Assembly: GCA_037447655.1 (NCBI GenBank)
Contig: JBBHKE010002070.1
Coordinates: 44,385-78,601, forward strand
Length of the DNA stretch: 34,217 bases
Origin: Zygnema cylindricum
Taxonomy: Eukaryota; Streptophyta; Zygnematophyceae; Zygnematales; Zygnemataceae
Direction of reading: 5' to 3'
Positions 1 through 8,149 of this stretch are shown piece by piece. The position numbers and the translations under genes are program-made. Within the stretch, counting starts at the first letter, position 1. Every line of letters starts with the position of its first letter. A model generated the notes under the pieces. The model worked only from the letters and a program-made list of their open reading frames with translations. It searched no databases and was not told where the DNA came from.

Positions 1-215
1 AGCACTATTTTTTCCCTTCCGCTAACTTTCTCTTTCTTCATTGCTACTATTACGCTCTTTATGCCATAAAGCCTCACTTTTTACTGGTTCCCTTAGCCCT
101 TTTCATGAACCTCTAACCACCTTTAAAAGTAGGTTTTTTTTAATAACAACACCATAAAAAAATAAAAATAAAAATGTAAAAATCTTACATGCCAACTTTA
201 TAAAATCTAAAATCT
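1..215. repeat. Left arm of a perfect mirror repeat
   Basis: Base i equals base 589-i for every i from 1 to 215, so this stretch read backwards, without complementing, is identical to 374-588. I checked the pairing base by base over 61-215 and string by string over 1-60. Pairing fails at 216/373. It is not an inverted repeat, because the bases are equal and not complementary. The arm begins at base 1, so the symmetry could extend outside the window. No gene is visible in this arm. See the finding on the mirror repeat for interpretation. Confidence 0.95.
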
Positions 216-373
216 ATTGTAAAATTCTTAACTCATCATTTCTCTATCTCCAAAAATCTTTAATGTCAAAATTCTCAAAATCCAGTTACTACATTGTCAA
301 TGTTTTAAATTTCCAAAATCACCGAATTCAAAATCTGAAAATTGTAAAATTCCTAACTTTTAAAATTTTACCC
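216..373. other. AT-rich spacer of the mirror repeat
   Basis: This 158-bp spacer is not mirror symmetric. It is A/T-rich with many short degenerate units around AAAATCT and AAAATTC, for example related strings near 219-234 and 342-357. No gene or RNA is recognisable. Confidence 0.6.
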
Positions 374-588
374 TCTAAAATCTAAAATATTTCAACCGTA
401 CATTCTAAAAATGTAAAAATAAAAATAAAAAAATACCACAACAATAATTTTTTTTGGATGAAAATTTCCACCAATCTCCAAGTACTTTTCCCGATTCCCT
501 TGGTCATTTTTCACTCCGAAATACCGTATTTCTCGCATTATCATCGTTACTTCTTTCTCTTTCAATCGCCTTCCCTTTTTTATCACGA
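374..588. repeat. Right arm of the perfect mirror repeat
   Basis: This is the exact reversal of 1-215. The hAT transposase reading frame on the minus strand runs from 589 into this arm for about 27 codons before a TGA at 504-506. That makes this arm the likelier authentic sequence and the left arm the likelier reversed copy, but this is inference. Confidence 0.9.
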
Positions 589-909
589 ACATTTATGAGG
601 GACTCTGTTGCTTTCCAAGATCCTTTTAAAAAAACCAGATTTTCAACGGGCTCCGGACTAAGCCGGTTCTGTTTCACCGTGGCAATTTGACCGGCAGCTG
701 AAAATACCCGCTCCGAAGGAGCCTAAGTAGACGGGTATAGCTAAAACTATTCGAGCTAAAGAGCTCAATGCTGGAAAAAGGTGACATTTTCCGGCCCACC
801 ATTTCAAAGGGTTCTCGAGCTCATTCTCGGAACGCTTTACGTCCTTTGTAAAGTTGGATTTCATAGAGTAGGTGGTCTTTGAACTCATCTCGAATGAGGT
901 CATGATCAA
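504..909 (-). pseudogene. hAT transposase, C-terminal dimerisation domain
   Basis: The minus-strand translation has the typical end of a hAT-superfamily transposase. It contains NPLKWW, then FPALSSLARIVLAIPV and a degraded FS segment, followed by SPEPVENLVFLKGSWK and a hydrophilic tail ending at TGA 504-506. In this family the domain packs transposase monomers together and helps DNA binding. The recognisable part is in two frames: 658-909 carries the WW motif and the part below about 658 is in a shifted frame, so at least one indel has occurred. It follows the core piece at 923-1702 with almost no gap, consistent with one broken gene. Confidence in the family is high. The gene is dead. Confidence 0.8.
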
Positions 910-922
910 AAAATTTAGAACC

Positions 923-1702
923 TTATATTCCAGACGCCGAAGACATAGGTAGATCTGTTTGGGTCAGAAAAATATCATCATCATCTTCATTTTTTGTAGC
1001 CACCCCTTTCGCGATAGACATATTTTCAGTTTCAAAGATTGCACCATCAGCACCAACCTCTAAAGGTTGAGAACTTAGCACCTCAGCGTCAAACTTTTCC
1101 AACAAAACATAAAGTATTTCCTGCCAAACTTTGTCTTGTTCTAACGAAGACAAAAAAACAAGTTGCGTCATAAGATCCAACGCGGAAACGATAAACATTC
1201 TCATGGGGAGCGTCGCAAGCTCAAGAGTTCCAAACTGGGTTTCAAAATTAGAAACCATTTCGGATGCAATTGGGTGAATTGCCGAATGCCTATCATTTTT
1301 AATTGAGGTTTCATGATCCACGCTCTTCAGTCCCTTAAGATGTGAGTTGATTATAATGGGAACCCAACTCAATGTCACATAACTTTCTCCTTCCAAAACT
1401 CTTTGAGCCACCATAAAAGGCTTCAAAAGAGTGACTCCTCTTTCGATAACAATCCATGCCTCTTCACTTAATTTTACATTTATTGGAACCGTTGTTATCA
1501 TCAAAGCAATTAATGGTTCCTTCAAATATAAAATGGAAGCAAGCATAGAATAAGTAGACCACCACCTTGTACCTACATTAGGCACCAACGACTTCCCCTT
1601 AATTCCTAATTGAGTGGCAAAAATTTTGAGAATGTCGTTTGCTCTCGGAGAGCTTTTGAAAAACCCTACTAGATTATTTGTAATTCTCATGTGTGCAGAC
1701 AC
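923..1702 (-). pseudogene. hAT transposase, RNase H-like core fragment
   Basis: This 259-codon open frame begins in the middle of the transposase core. It shows LVGFFKSSPRANDILKI, then a TRWWSTYSMLASILYLKEPL segment, LLKPF and a GESYVTLSWVPI segment, the usual run of motifs in plant hAT transposases between the second and third catalytic positions. The end is acidic (EDDDD) and leads into the dimerisation domain at 504-909. Upstream at 1702-1830 the frame continues with a GCVDHFLE motif that is duplicated and interrupted by stops. The hAT core normally cuts and joins DNA at terminal inverted repeats. This copy lacks a continuous frame and is a relic. Confidence 0.8.
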
Positions 1703-1730
1703 ACCTATACCTTCAAAAAATTTCCTGGTG

Positions 1731-1826
1731 ACCTACTCTAGGAAGTGGTCAACACACCCGTGCCAATCACACGACATACCTACTCTAGGAAGTGGTCAAC
1801 ACACCCGTGCCAATCACACGACATAG
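1731..1826. repeat. Tandem duplication, 47-bp unit, two copies
   Basis: A 47-bp unit starting ACCTACTCTA at 1731 recurs at 1778, and the second copy ends near 1825. The copies look identical over the whole unit. The unit overlaps the conserved Cys-Val-Asp-His segment of the hAT core on the minus strand, so the duplication repeats a near-catalytic motif and, being 47 bp, also shifts the frame. Confidence 0.9.
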
Positions 1827-2225
1827 GATTATAGACTTTTTTCATGGCAGCCGCAGCGTCACCCACACAAACTGCCACTAGACTGCCACTAGACTTTCAA
1901 AAATGTTGTACCTTGCCAACATGTCCTTATACTTTTCTTTTATGGCTTTTCCTGTGTGACTCCACAGGAAAGGGGAACACCCTAAGCATACATTTAAGAG
2001 ATCCTATTCCGAATTGATGAATTGGGCATTTAATGAACAGTAAGACTCATTAGACACTGAAGTCCATTTGTCTAAAGTTACACTAAGGGTCTCTCTTTCA
2101 AGTAATTTTGCTAAACTTAAACGAACCTTTATGCTTATCTCCTCCATTCTAGACATTATTTCTCGCCGATCTGGGATTTTTGTCTCGGTGCTAACCCTTT
2201 GATCATCTCACGAAACTCCTCGCTC
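1827..2225 (-). pseudogene. hAT transposase, heavily decayed middle segment
   Basis: No long open frame remains, but pieces on the minus strand still resemble the hAT linker after the BED finger. Near 2170-2225 the translation reads EEFREMIKGLAPR, matching the segment that usually precedes the first catalytic block. The rest is broken by stops. It joins the BED piece at 2226-2609 to the core at 923-1702, so I read all of them as one decayed gene. Confidence 0.5.
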
Positions 2226-2609
2226 TCAAGCGCAAATAAGCCTATCTTTATAAGAGCTGGCAGCTCCCTTATTGATTAAGTCCTCGAGTGCTTCTGGTTT
2301 CTCTCCAATCTCCTTTAGTTTCCCAGCTGCAAATTGATTTTCGTGCTTATGCTTTAGGTGAGACACTAAATTTGAAGGGCCCAGCGACTTCCCTCTAGCC
2401 ACAAGCATGTTATATTGATTACAAAATGTCTTATCTGAATGCCTGCCATCATGCAATACCTTTAAAAAGTTGCCAAACTTTTGACACCACTTTTTTTGAA
2501 ATGGTTTTTTTAGCATGTTTGCATTCATCATTTTTTTTTTTTAGGTTCTCAAAATCTTTGATATTCTGAATCTCTTCTAGTAATCTTTCTTTTTCCTGAT
2601 AATCCATCA
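2226..2609 (-). pseudogene. hAT transposase N-terminus with BED zinc finger
   Basis: From an ATG at about 2609 the minus strand encodes MDYQEKERLLEEIQ followed by SKVWQLF, then shifts frame into a piece with TFCNQY and NLVSHLKHKHENQF. This is the shape of a BED-type zinc finger: aromatic W, a Cys pair, then two His. The second Cys of the pair is Tyr here, so zinc binding would be damaged. BED fingers bind the transposon ends in hAT transposases. A run of T's near 2529-2540 on the plus strand is a likely place for the frame break. Confidence 0.65.
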
Positions 2610-2639
2610 TAATGAATAAATGTATATTTTTACTATTTT

Positions 2640-3288
2640 ATAAAAAACTAATATAGTGCCACGTAATTTTCAAAAGATGGTGTCAGTAGGTTGTAGTAAA
2701 TGGCGGCAGTTTGAAAGATGTGTTCGTCTGCTCTATTTGTCTATACGTATGTTTTTCGAAAAAGTTTGATTTAAAAATTTACAATGTAATTTAATTTTTT
2801 CATTTCGTTACTATAGTTTTAGAACTATAAAGTATTGTTTTGCATTTGTCGACGTTTATGTGCTGCGCGATCCGTAATAAATTAAAGTTAAACAGATACG
2901 GAATAGATTCATTATACGTGGCATGCCACGCTATATAAAGTCAAAAATATAATATAGTATATTATATAGTACTATTGTATGCATACTATGTTTTTTAAAA
3001 GTTATCGTCGATATGGAATTTTTTGGTCTCTGACCGATATATCGAGACCTCTGACCGTTCAATGACCGATAACTATCGGTATCGATGTTATCGCGATAAA
3101 ATTTTTACCGATACAAAACACTAATATACATATTTGCGATCCAATATACACATGAATTAGCCTTAGTGTCTCTTCTGACGAAACCAGTTACACGGTTGTT
3201 AAAAGTTAGCGCATTCGTAAGAAGTAGGGAAGTTGATACAGTTCGGAATTATTCTACGTTGTCATGATGTCAACGTTACATTCCTATA
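2640..3288. other. AT-rich non-coding stretch; probable hAT 5' end near 3125
   Basis: No open frame is supportable. At 3001-3115 there are at least five TATCG units, a CGATATATCG palindrome at about 3034-3043 inside GGTCTC/GAGACC arms, and a repeated CTCTGACCG. Clusters of short direct and inverted motifs just inside the ends are typical of hAT elements. The transposase start at 2609 lies about 500 bp away, so I infer that the 5' terminus of the hAT is here. I could not find a matching terminal inverted repeat at the other end. Confidence 0.4.
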
Positions 3289-3585
3289 GCTGTCGAGCAT
3301 GCCTACGAAACATAAAATGAGGCCCGGCGGTCCAAAAAAGGTTGCCCTAGTGCCCTGCAAACATCCCTAAATGCTGATGCTCCCATGGAGAGTGGCCATG
3401 CACATTTCTTTTCCCATCCCTCCCGAAGATATGAATGCAAGACATCGGAGAAGATAAGGAAATAAAAGTACATGAATGCATGGGGAAGTGAGAAAAGATA
3501 CCCATTTCCACCTCCCTTTTCCCATCCGGTTGGGGAAAAGGTGGGTGGGACTTGATTACTGGGTTGAGATCCCAATTTTTTGTGC
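3289..3585 (-). repeat. Gypsy LTR segment, distal copy
   Basis: About 300 bp is a direct repeat of 4787-5073 at roughly 85 percent identity by eye. Shared landmarks are AGCTGTCGAGC at the plus-strand start, CCCATGGAGAGTGGCCATGC in the middle, and GGTGGGTGG then GAGATCC at the plus-strand end. The nearer copy lies just after the Gypsy-1 polypurine tract, so this is most likely a second LTR start from the same family. In the minus sense both copies keep a matching open frame (GWEKGGG, YLFSLP, FMYF, AWPLSMG). Confidence 0.6.
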
Positions 3586-4529
3586 TAATCCGTCGAAAAC
3601 CGAACAAATGCTACTCAAAACCCCTCTTAACTTCCGAGGGATGCCAAAAATCTCCTCTGACCTCAATACCTTCGAAGCAAAAAAGGACCTCATTGAGTAC
3701 ACAGATGAACTTCTACGCAGAAATATAAAAAAAAATCAAAGATAATGGGTTGTTTCATATTTAACATTTTCACCTTGCCCTAGAAAATATAATATAAGGT
3801 GCAATTATGAATAATGGCAAAGCAAGCTCAACATACCCCGGCAATAAATGATCACACAAAGCAAAGACGAACTCTCTCCCAATGCTACTAAAACCAGGTA
3901 AGGTCCTCCTTAACTCCTCGGGTTCCGCGGCTCGGATCTGGCAAGACTCTTCTCAGTTTCAAGCTGCAAAAAAGCCTGAATCACCCAAAAAGAGGGATAG
4001 TGCCAACTACATGCCCGAACTACGATTCTCACAAAAAGATAGATTCCAAAACACAGATGGCAACATAGTCCAAACACACAAGCCAAAAGTTCTCGAATAC
4101 AAGGTTTGCTTGGAATTTCCTCGGGGCTTTCTCAAAAGACAATAGTGAAAAGCAACTTGTCTCCTTTGGACCCAAGTGCCTTATACGTCAAAGTTTGTCC
4201 GGTTGTAGGTATAAAAGATCAACGTCATGCAACTAGCCAATCAACAGAGTGCAGATGCAATTGAACTAACATAGGACAAATTAATCCGTACTACAAATGG
4301 GGTTGAAAGTTATACTCCCAAGTGCGGCTTGATCCGCGGTCGAAAGTCAAAGTTGGTTCCACTATTAGATGACAAAGAACAGAAGTGACGCGAAAACGCC
4401 AAACTTTGACCTAAGTTCATTATTGGATCCTAGGTCGCATAAATCGTCCCGTAATTAGTTAAATGAAATGTCCGGCGCGGTATGGCATTAAATAAATATC
4501 GCGCCATATTCATTTATCGATTTCTTCAA
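3586..4529. other. Unassigned stretch between Gypsy LTR segments
   Basis: It contains two plus-strand open frames of under 90 codons (about 3586-3745 and 3882-4145), neither of which I recognise. It probably represents the body of a Gypsy LTR or leader. Inverted segments near 4460-4510 (GCGCGGTAT and ATATCGCGCC) are visible. No RNA gene is supported. Confidence 0.3.
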
Positions 4530-4600
4530 GACTTACTGGATAAGGCGCTCGGCTAGTCCGTACAGTTAACATCAAGGTCACAGGATCAAGTCCTTCAAGT
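4530..4600 (+). other. tRNA-like module (A box and B box)
   Basis: The plus strand reads TTACTGGATAAGG at 4532-4544, close to the A box of an arginine-type tRNA, and GGATCAAGTCC at 4583-4593, matching the B box pattern GGWTCRANTCC. The first part resembles plant tRNA-Arg through the D arm, but anticodon and acceptor stems do not pair. I read it as a tRNA-derived module, not a working tRNA gene. It is antisense to the surrounding Gypsy-1 element. Confidence 0.5.
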
Positions 4601-4786
4601 GGTAGTTATGCCGTCCAACCTCCGTTAGGCTTGAACTCAAGTGCGTCGCGCTCAATATTGGGGATACAAAGAAATGGTGTGGAGTTGTGCCCCTCACTTT
4701 CCGTACACTGGTGACGGTATAAGGTTGGAAAGGCCCAAAAATCCTGGAAAAATTTAGGTGTGCCGAAACCGTACCCGAGCTTGACA

Positions 4787-5073
4787 GCTGTCGAGCGTGC
4801 CTGTAAAACATAAAATGAGGGCTGGCGGTCTGAAAAAGGTTGCCCTGGTGCTTGCAAACATCCTTAAATGTTGATTCTCCCATGGAGAGTGGCCATGCAT
4901 ATTTTTGTTCCCATCCCTCCCACAGATATGAATGGAAGACAACGGAGAAGTTAAGGAAAGAAAAGTACATGAATGCATAGGGAAGTGAGAAAAGATACCC
5001 ACTTCCACCTCCCTTTTCCCATCCGGTTAAGGAAAAGGTGGGTGGAACTTGACTACCTAGCTGAGATCCAAAT
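4787..5073 (-). repeat. Gypsy-1 3' LTR, proximal (U3) part
   Basis: This segment begins, in the minus sense, right after a polypurine tract of 13 G's (plus C run 5074-5086) and repeats 3289-3585. That position, directly behind the polyprotein end and tract, is where a 3' LTR should start. A long minus-strand open frame of 172 codons (4578-5096) crosses it. Its first 80 or so residues match the frame in the other copy. Confidence 0.55.
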
Positions 5074-5086
5074 CCCCCCCCCCCCC
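5074..5086 (-). other. Polypurine tract of Gypsy-1 (13 G)
   Basis: A homopolymer of 13 C's on the plus strand is a G run in the sense of the element. It lies about 45 bp after the PHD stop codon and immediately before the LTR homology. In Gypsy elements the tract primes plus-strand DNA synthesis. Gypsy-2 has the equivalent 11-G tract at 14453-14463. Confidence 0.55.
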
Positions 5087-5128
5087 TCTTAGTCAAGCGT
5101 GACTAAGATGAAAGGAAAAAATTTATAA

Positions 5129-5290
5129 TTATCCCCTTTTTTCGCAATCCCCACAGAACCACTGAACATATTGTCGACGACGAGAGTCCCACGAAGACGG
5201 AAGGCACAATTGATGCGAACAGTGGTTGCATTGGTCGCAGATTAAAAATGGGAGCTGCTAGGATGACAGAGTGTAGGCGGAGGAACAGCG
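5129..5290 (-). pseudogene. Degraded PHD finger at the end of Gypsy-1 integrase
   Basis: The minus-strand frame ending at TAA 5129-5131 reads ICDQCNHCSHQLCLP and, further on, QWFCGDCEKRG. This is the second half of a PHD finger: Cys-x2-Cys-x4-His-x2-Cys, then Trp-Phe-Cys-x2-Cys. The first half is damaged: a TGT remains near 5285-5287 but its partner Cys is gone, and a TAG interrupts about five residues before the LICDQC motif. PHD fingers usually read the histone H3 tail. Its place, after a GPY/F-like segment and before the LTR, matches the intact finger of Gypsy-2 at 14512-14646. A chance match is unlikely because both spacing and position agree. Confidence 0.75.
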
Positions 5291-5560
5291 AGGAGGGTCT
5301 GCAAAGTACGGTAGGTAGAAAGTGGGTTCGTCCTCTTATCCCCAAAGATGGCAAGGAGCTACATTGATCTGATTTTCTTTGATTTTTTGCCATCTTTTCC
5401 TTCCAGAGTGAGAACCCCTTTATTAGAATCCTCCTATACTTTCAAAATTACTTTCCTGGTAGAAATATCCAGCGTGTCCTTCCTCTGATTCATCCGATAT
5501 ACGAAGTCCCAGGGCACAAACCACCTTTGTCAGGAAACACAATTTCCACTCCGGCGGTGC
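5291..5560 (-). pseudogene. Gypsy-1 integrase tail, GPY/F-like module
   Basis: Minus-strand frames carry RWFVPWDFVYRMNQ followed by KDTLDIST, then VILKV, EDSNKGVLTLEGKDG and, in another frame, INVAPCHLW. This matches the module that follows Gypsy integrase cores: a G-D-x-V-Y strand, then a V-L-x-L-x-G core, then N-x-A-P-C-H-L. The same run of landmarks is seen in Gypsy-2 at 14700-14900. Two or more frameshifts and several stops separate the pieces. The module likely helps integrase hold target chromatin and leads straight into the PHD finger. Confidence 0.65.
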
Positions 5561-6083
5561 GAATACTATAGTTGATCCCGATGTAGGGCTTCCGCAAATT
5601 CCGCATAGCGAGAGGGATCTCTCGATGAAAAATTTTGGCCCGATCCACTATCGGTTTTTCGACCCTCCCTTGGTTATCCATTTCTGGGAGGACCACTACT
5701 TGTGCCGAAGGCAGCGCTGGGAAATATAGGATGTGGTCCAAACAAGATGAAGTAAGGACTATAGGAGTGGAGGGAAGCTTGTCGGCTGAACCTGTACCCC
5801 ATAGCAATCCAGGGAACCCATTTTTCACACTCCCCCAAGTCTTGTTCAACTGATATTTATGCAGTGACCGCTTCACTGTCTGTACACACCTTTCGGCCAA
5901 TTCGTTGGCTTGAGGGTGGTCACAGCTCGTCAGCTGGTGATCAACGAGGCGTGATTCCAATTGATTAGAAAATTCTCCCGCAAATTCGGGTCTTTGGTCT
6001 ATTAGAATTTTCGCGGAAGCTCCAAACTGTGACAACACTCTTTGCAAAAATGCCTCGATCCCAAGAAGAGCAAGTTTGTACAA
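5561..6083 (-). pseudogene. Gypsy-1 integrase catalytic core (partial)
   Basis: This reads as the second half of a retroviral-type integrase core. The segment ILIDQRPEFAGEF contains the second catalytic Asp, and about 35 residues on TSCDHPQANELAERCVQTVK supplies the third acidic residue, a Glu. The first catalytic Asp is missing: the frame jumps from the zinc-binding domain at 6060-6222 to the region just before the second Asp, so about 50-80 codons of the core have been deleted. Integrase normally inserts the cDNA into the host genome. This copy could not. Confidence 0.8.
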
Positions 6084-6222
6084 TCCGGTTGACTTGGGTC
6101 CGCAAGCCGTGCCACCAATAAGATCCCGTTACCACGGATGTGGTGCGCTTTTGTCCGAAATGACCGCATTGCTGGCCAAGGCGAGTAATCAGAGTTTCTC
6201 GATCCGCTGGTGGGGGAACCAC
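6060..6222 (-). pseudogene. Gypsy-1 integrase zinc-binding (H2C2) domain
   Basis: The frame reads VPPPADRETLITRLGQQCGH, FGQKRTTSVVTGSYWW and QTCSSWDRG. This is the HHCC domain at the front of Gypsy integrases. The second His remains (CGHFG), but the first His position is Gly, and the final Cys of the CxxC pair is Trp, so the zinc site is broken. It joins directly to a later part of the core, which marks the deletion described for 5561-6083. Confidence 0.75.
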
Positions 6223-6372
6223 TTTTCTTGTCCCATCTGCCTATATTCTAAGTAGAATGCCCATCTCCCATTCATAAGCCGCCATGCGTGTTTGCACACA
6301 GGGTAATTGAGCTCTAGACAAATGGGAAAAGGGAGAACCTTGTTGAAGGGACTAAAGAGAATCGAAGTCATT

Positions 6373-7040
6373 CTAAATATCCTTACGTCCGGCTCCTACA
6401 AGTGGATGCCCCTCTAGATCTGTAGAAAAAGTAGACAGTTCCCCCCCAGATCGAGCAAGCCAAATAAAGGCAGAGGAGGCCCGAATAAGTCCCAAACTAA
6501 ATTCGGGATCCTCATCATGCCGGGCCTCTCTAGAATCTCGGGTAGAAGGGTCCGGGTTTCCGCTTAGTCTATCGGCATTCCCGTGGATTTCCACGGCCTG
6601 GTGAATTATAATGGAATCGTATTCCTCTAAGATTAACACCCATCTGGCTAGCTTGTCGGTTAACTTACTATTTTCCATAATCCATTTGAGCGGCTGATGG
6701 TCCTTAATCAGTGTGAATCGGATTCTGTACTAATAAGGTCTGAAATGTTGAATGGCCCAAACCGCTGCAAAGAGCTCTCCGTGATTACTACTATAATTTC
6801 CTTCAGCTCGTTTATTGCTCCTACTGGCGAAAGCGACAACATACTCCGCCCCTGCATCATCGAATTGGGTCAAGACAACCCTCAATCCAAACCAGCTCCA
6901 ATCTGTGTAATGGAGGAAAGGCCTCTTGTGATCGGGCATTTTGAGCACGGGGTGCTACTTAAGGGCATCCTTCAAAAACTGGAAGGAGATTTGCTGCTCT
7001 TCCACTAAGTGCCATTCCTGGTCCTTTCGCAACAACAGGT
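6373..7040 (-). pseudogene. Gypsy-1 RNase H domain and connection
   Basis: Two neighbouring frames carry the domain. At 6730-6948 the translation shows RPFLHYTDWSWFGLRVVLTQ, with the first catalytic Asp, and NHGELFAAVWAIQHFRPY, with the catalytic Glu. After a stop near 6730, 6559-6720 shows TLIKDHQPLKW and LARWVLILEEYDSIIIHQ with a HGNADRLSGNP end. This is the usual order in Ty3/Gypsy polyproteins: RNase H right after reverse transcriptase, then a short linker to integrase. RNase H removes the RNA template during reverse transcription. Stops and a Ser/Trp substitution around the first motif show decay. Confidence 0.8.
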
Positions 7041-7830
7041 TCAAAGGTTGGGCAAGACTGCTGAATTCAGGAATAAACCTCCTGTAGTAGTCAGCCAAGC
7101 CAAAGAAGGTGCGAAGGGCGAAACGTCCAGAGGTGGCGGGAGAGCGTCAAGGGCTGCCACCTTACCCATATCGGGGCCCACAGTCCAGGGGGTCACTTCA
7201 TGTTCCAGGTAAATGATTTTCTGCACCCCAAAAATACCCTTGCCCGGGTGACACTTCAAGCCCGCTGCTAGGAGCTCCTGAAGAACTATTTGTATATGCT
7301 CCAAGTGCTCCTTGAAGGTCTTGGAGAAGATAATCACGTCATCAATATAATATCTTGCACATTCGATTCCCCGGAGAGCCCCGTCCATTGCTCGTTGGAA
7401 TTTCGTTGGTGCATTCTTTAGCCCGAACGGAATGTAGAGCCACTCATACAACCTGGACCCCGCCCAAAATGATGTCCTCTCCCGGTGCTTTAGTTCCATC
7501 GCGATTCGGTGGAACCCATTCTTCATATCTAGCGTGGAATATATTTTGGCCCCGGGAAGAGAGTCAAAAATCTCTTCTGGGGTGGGCATCATGTATCGGT
7601 CAGGTATGGTTGCCGTGTTGAGCATCCGATAGTCTCCGCACATTTGAAATCTAAAGTTTTTCCGGAGGAATCCTTTTTGGGTGGAAGAACTATCGGACAG
7701 AGAATTCATGGAGCCCTATACTTTCTGGCACCAATCCTGCTTCCACCAAAGTTTGTACCTTTACAGAGATGAACTCCTTCTGAATTTGACCAGGAGAAAA
7801 CCTGTTTGTTATTTGGTAACAATTCAGAGA
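7041..7830 (-). pseudogene. Gypsy-1 reverse transcriptase
   Basis: The main frame (7041-7709) contains FQMCGDYRMLNTATIP, then YSTLDMKNGFHRIAM with a catalytic Asp, RLYEWLYIPFGLKNAPTKF, the polymerase box YYIDDVIIFS, and GLKCHPGKG. These are the standard Ty3/Gypsy motifs in the right order. The N-terminal piece (about 7710-7830) is in other frames, with PGQIQKEFISV and EAGLVP still readable. The YxDD box is intact. The DNA methyltransferase lies upstream at 8150-9210 and RNase H downstream. Confidence 0.85.
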
Positions 7831-8149
7831 GCTAGACCTTCTGTTTAGGAGATAACTGTTCCCCTAAGGTCCAATCCATCTTCCTTGGTTCCACTGCCGC
7901 ACAGGCTTCCAGTGGTTTGCCCTAGCGGGAGATGTCAAATTCCAGCCCTACTTGTGGGTTTACTTTCTCCCCTCTTCTTAGTACACTGTTGTTGACAACT
8001 TCCGCTAAGTTATCTCCGTTTGAGCCTTCGCCCCCCCCCCCGCTAGGGAAACCCTCGGGTTCAGTGTTGTTGCAAAATGTGAATTTCTCCTTCTTGTTTC
8101 TCTCCCCCCCTTAAGCTACAAAGTGGCTTGCACCCTTAACAGTTTAGGA
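7831..8149 (-). other. Linker between methyltransferase and reverse transcriptase
   Basis: No domain is recognisable. The minus strand is frame-broken, with a Ser/Arg-rich stretch. A run of 11 C's occurs around 8031-8041 and a shorter one near 8104-8110. In the intact element this would be the polyprotein linker. I see nothing else here. Confidence 0.4.

Noticed and set aside
1-588. Inverted repeat or MITE ends
   Set aside because: The two arms are identical when reversed without complement, so they cannot pair as a hairpin.
3882-4145. Small plus-strand gene of 87 codons
   Set aside because: No recognisable motif, no match in the other repeat copies, and it lies in decayed Gypsy-flanking sequence.
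4530-4600. Functional tRNA gene
   Set aside because: A and B boxes are visible here and in the LTR modules, but acceptor, anticodon and T stems do not pair, and most copies lie inside LTRs.
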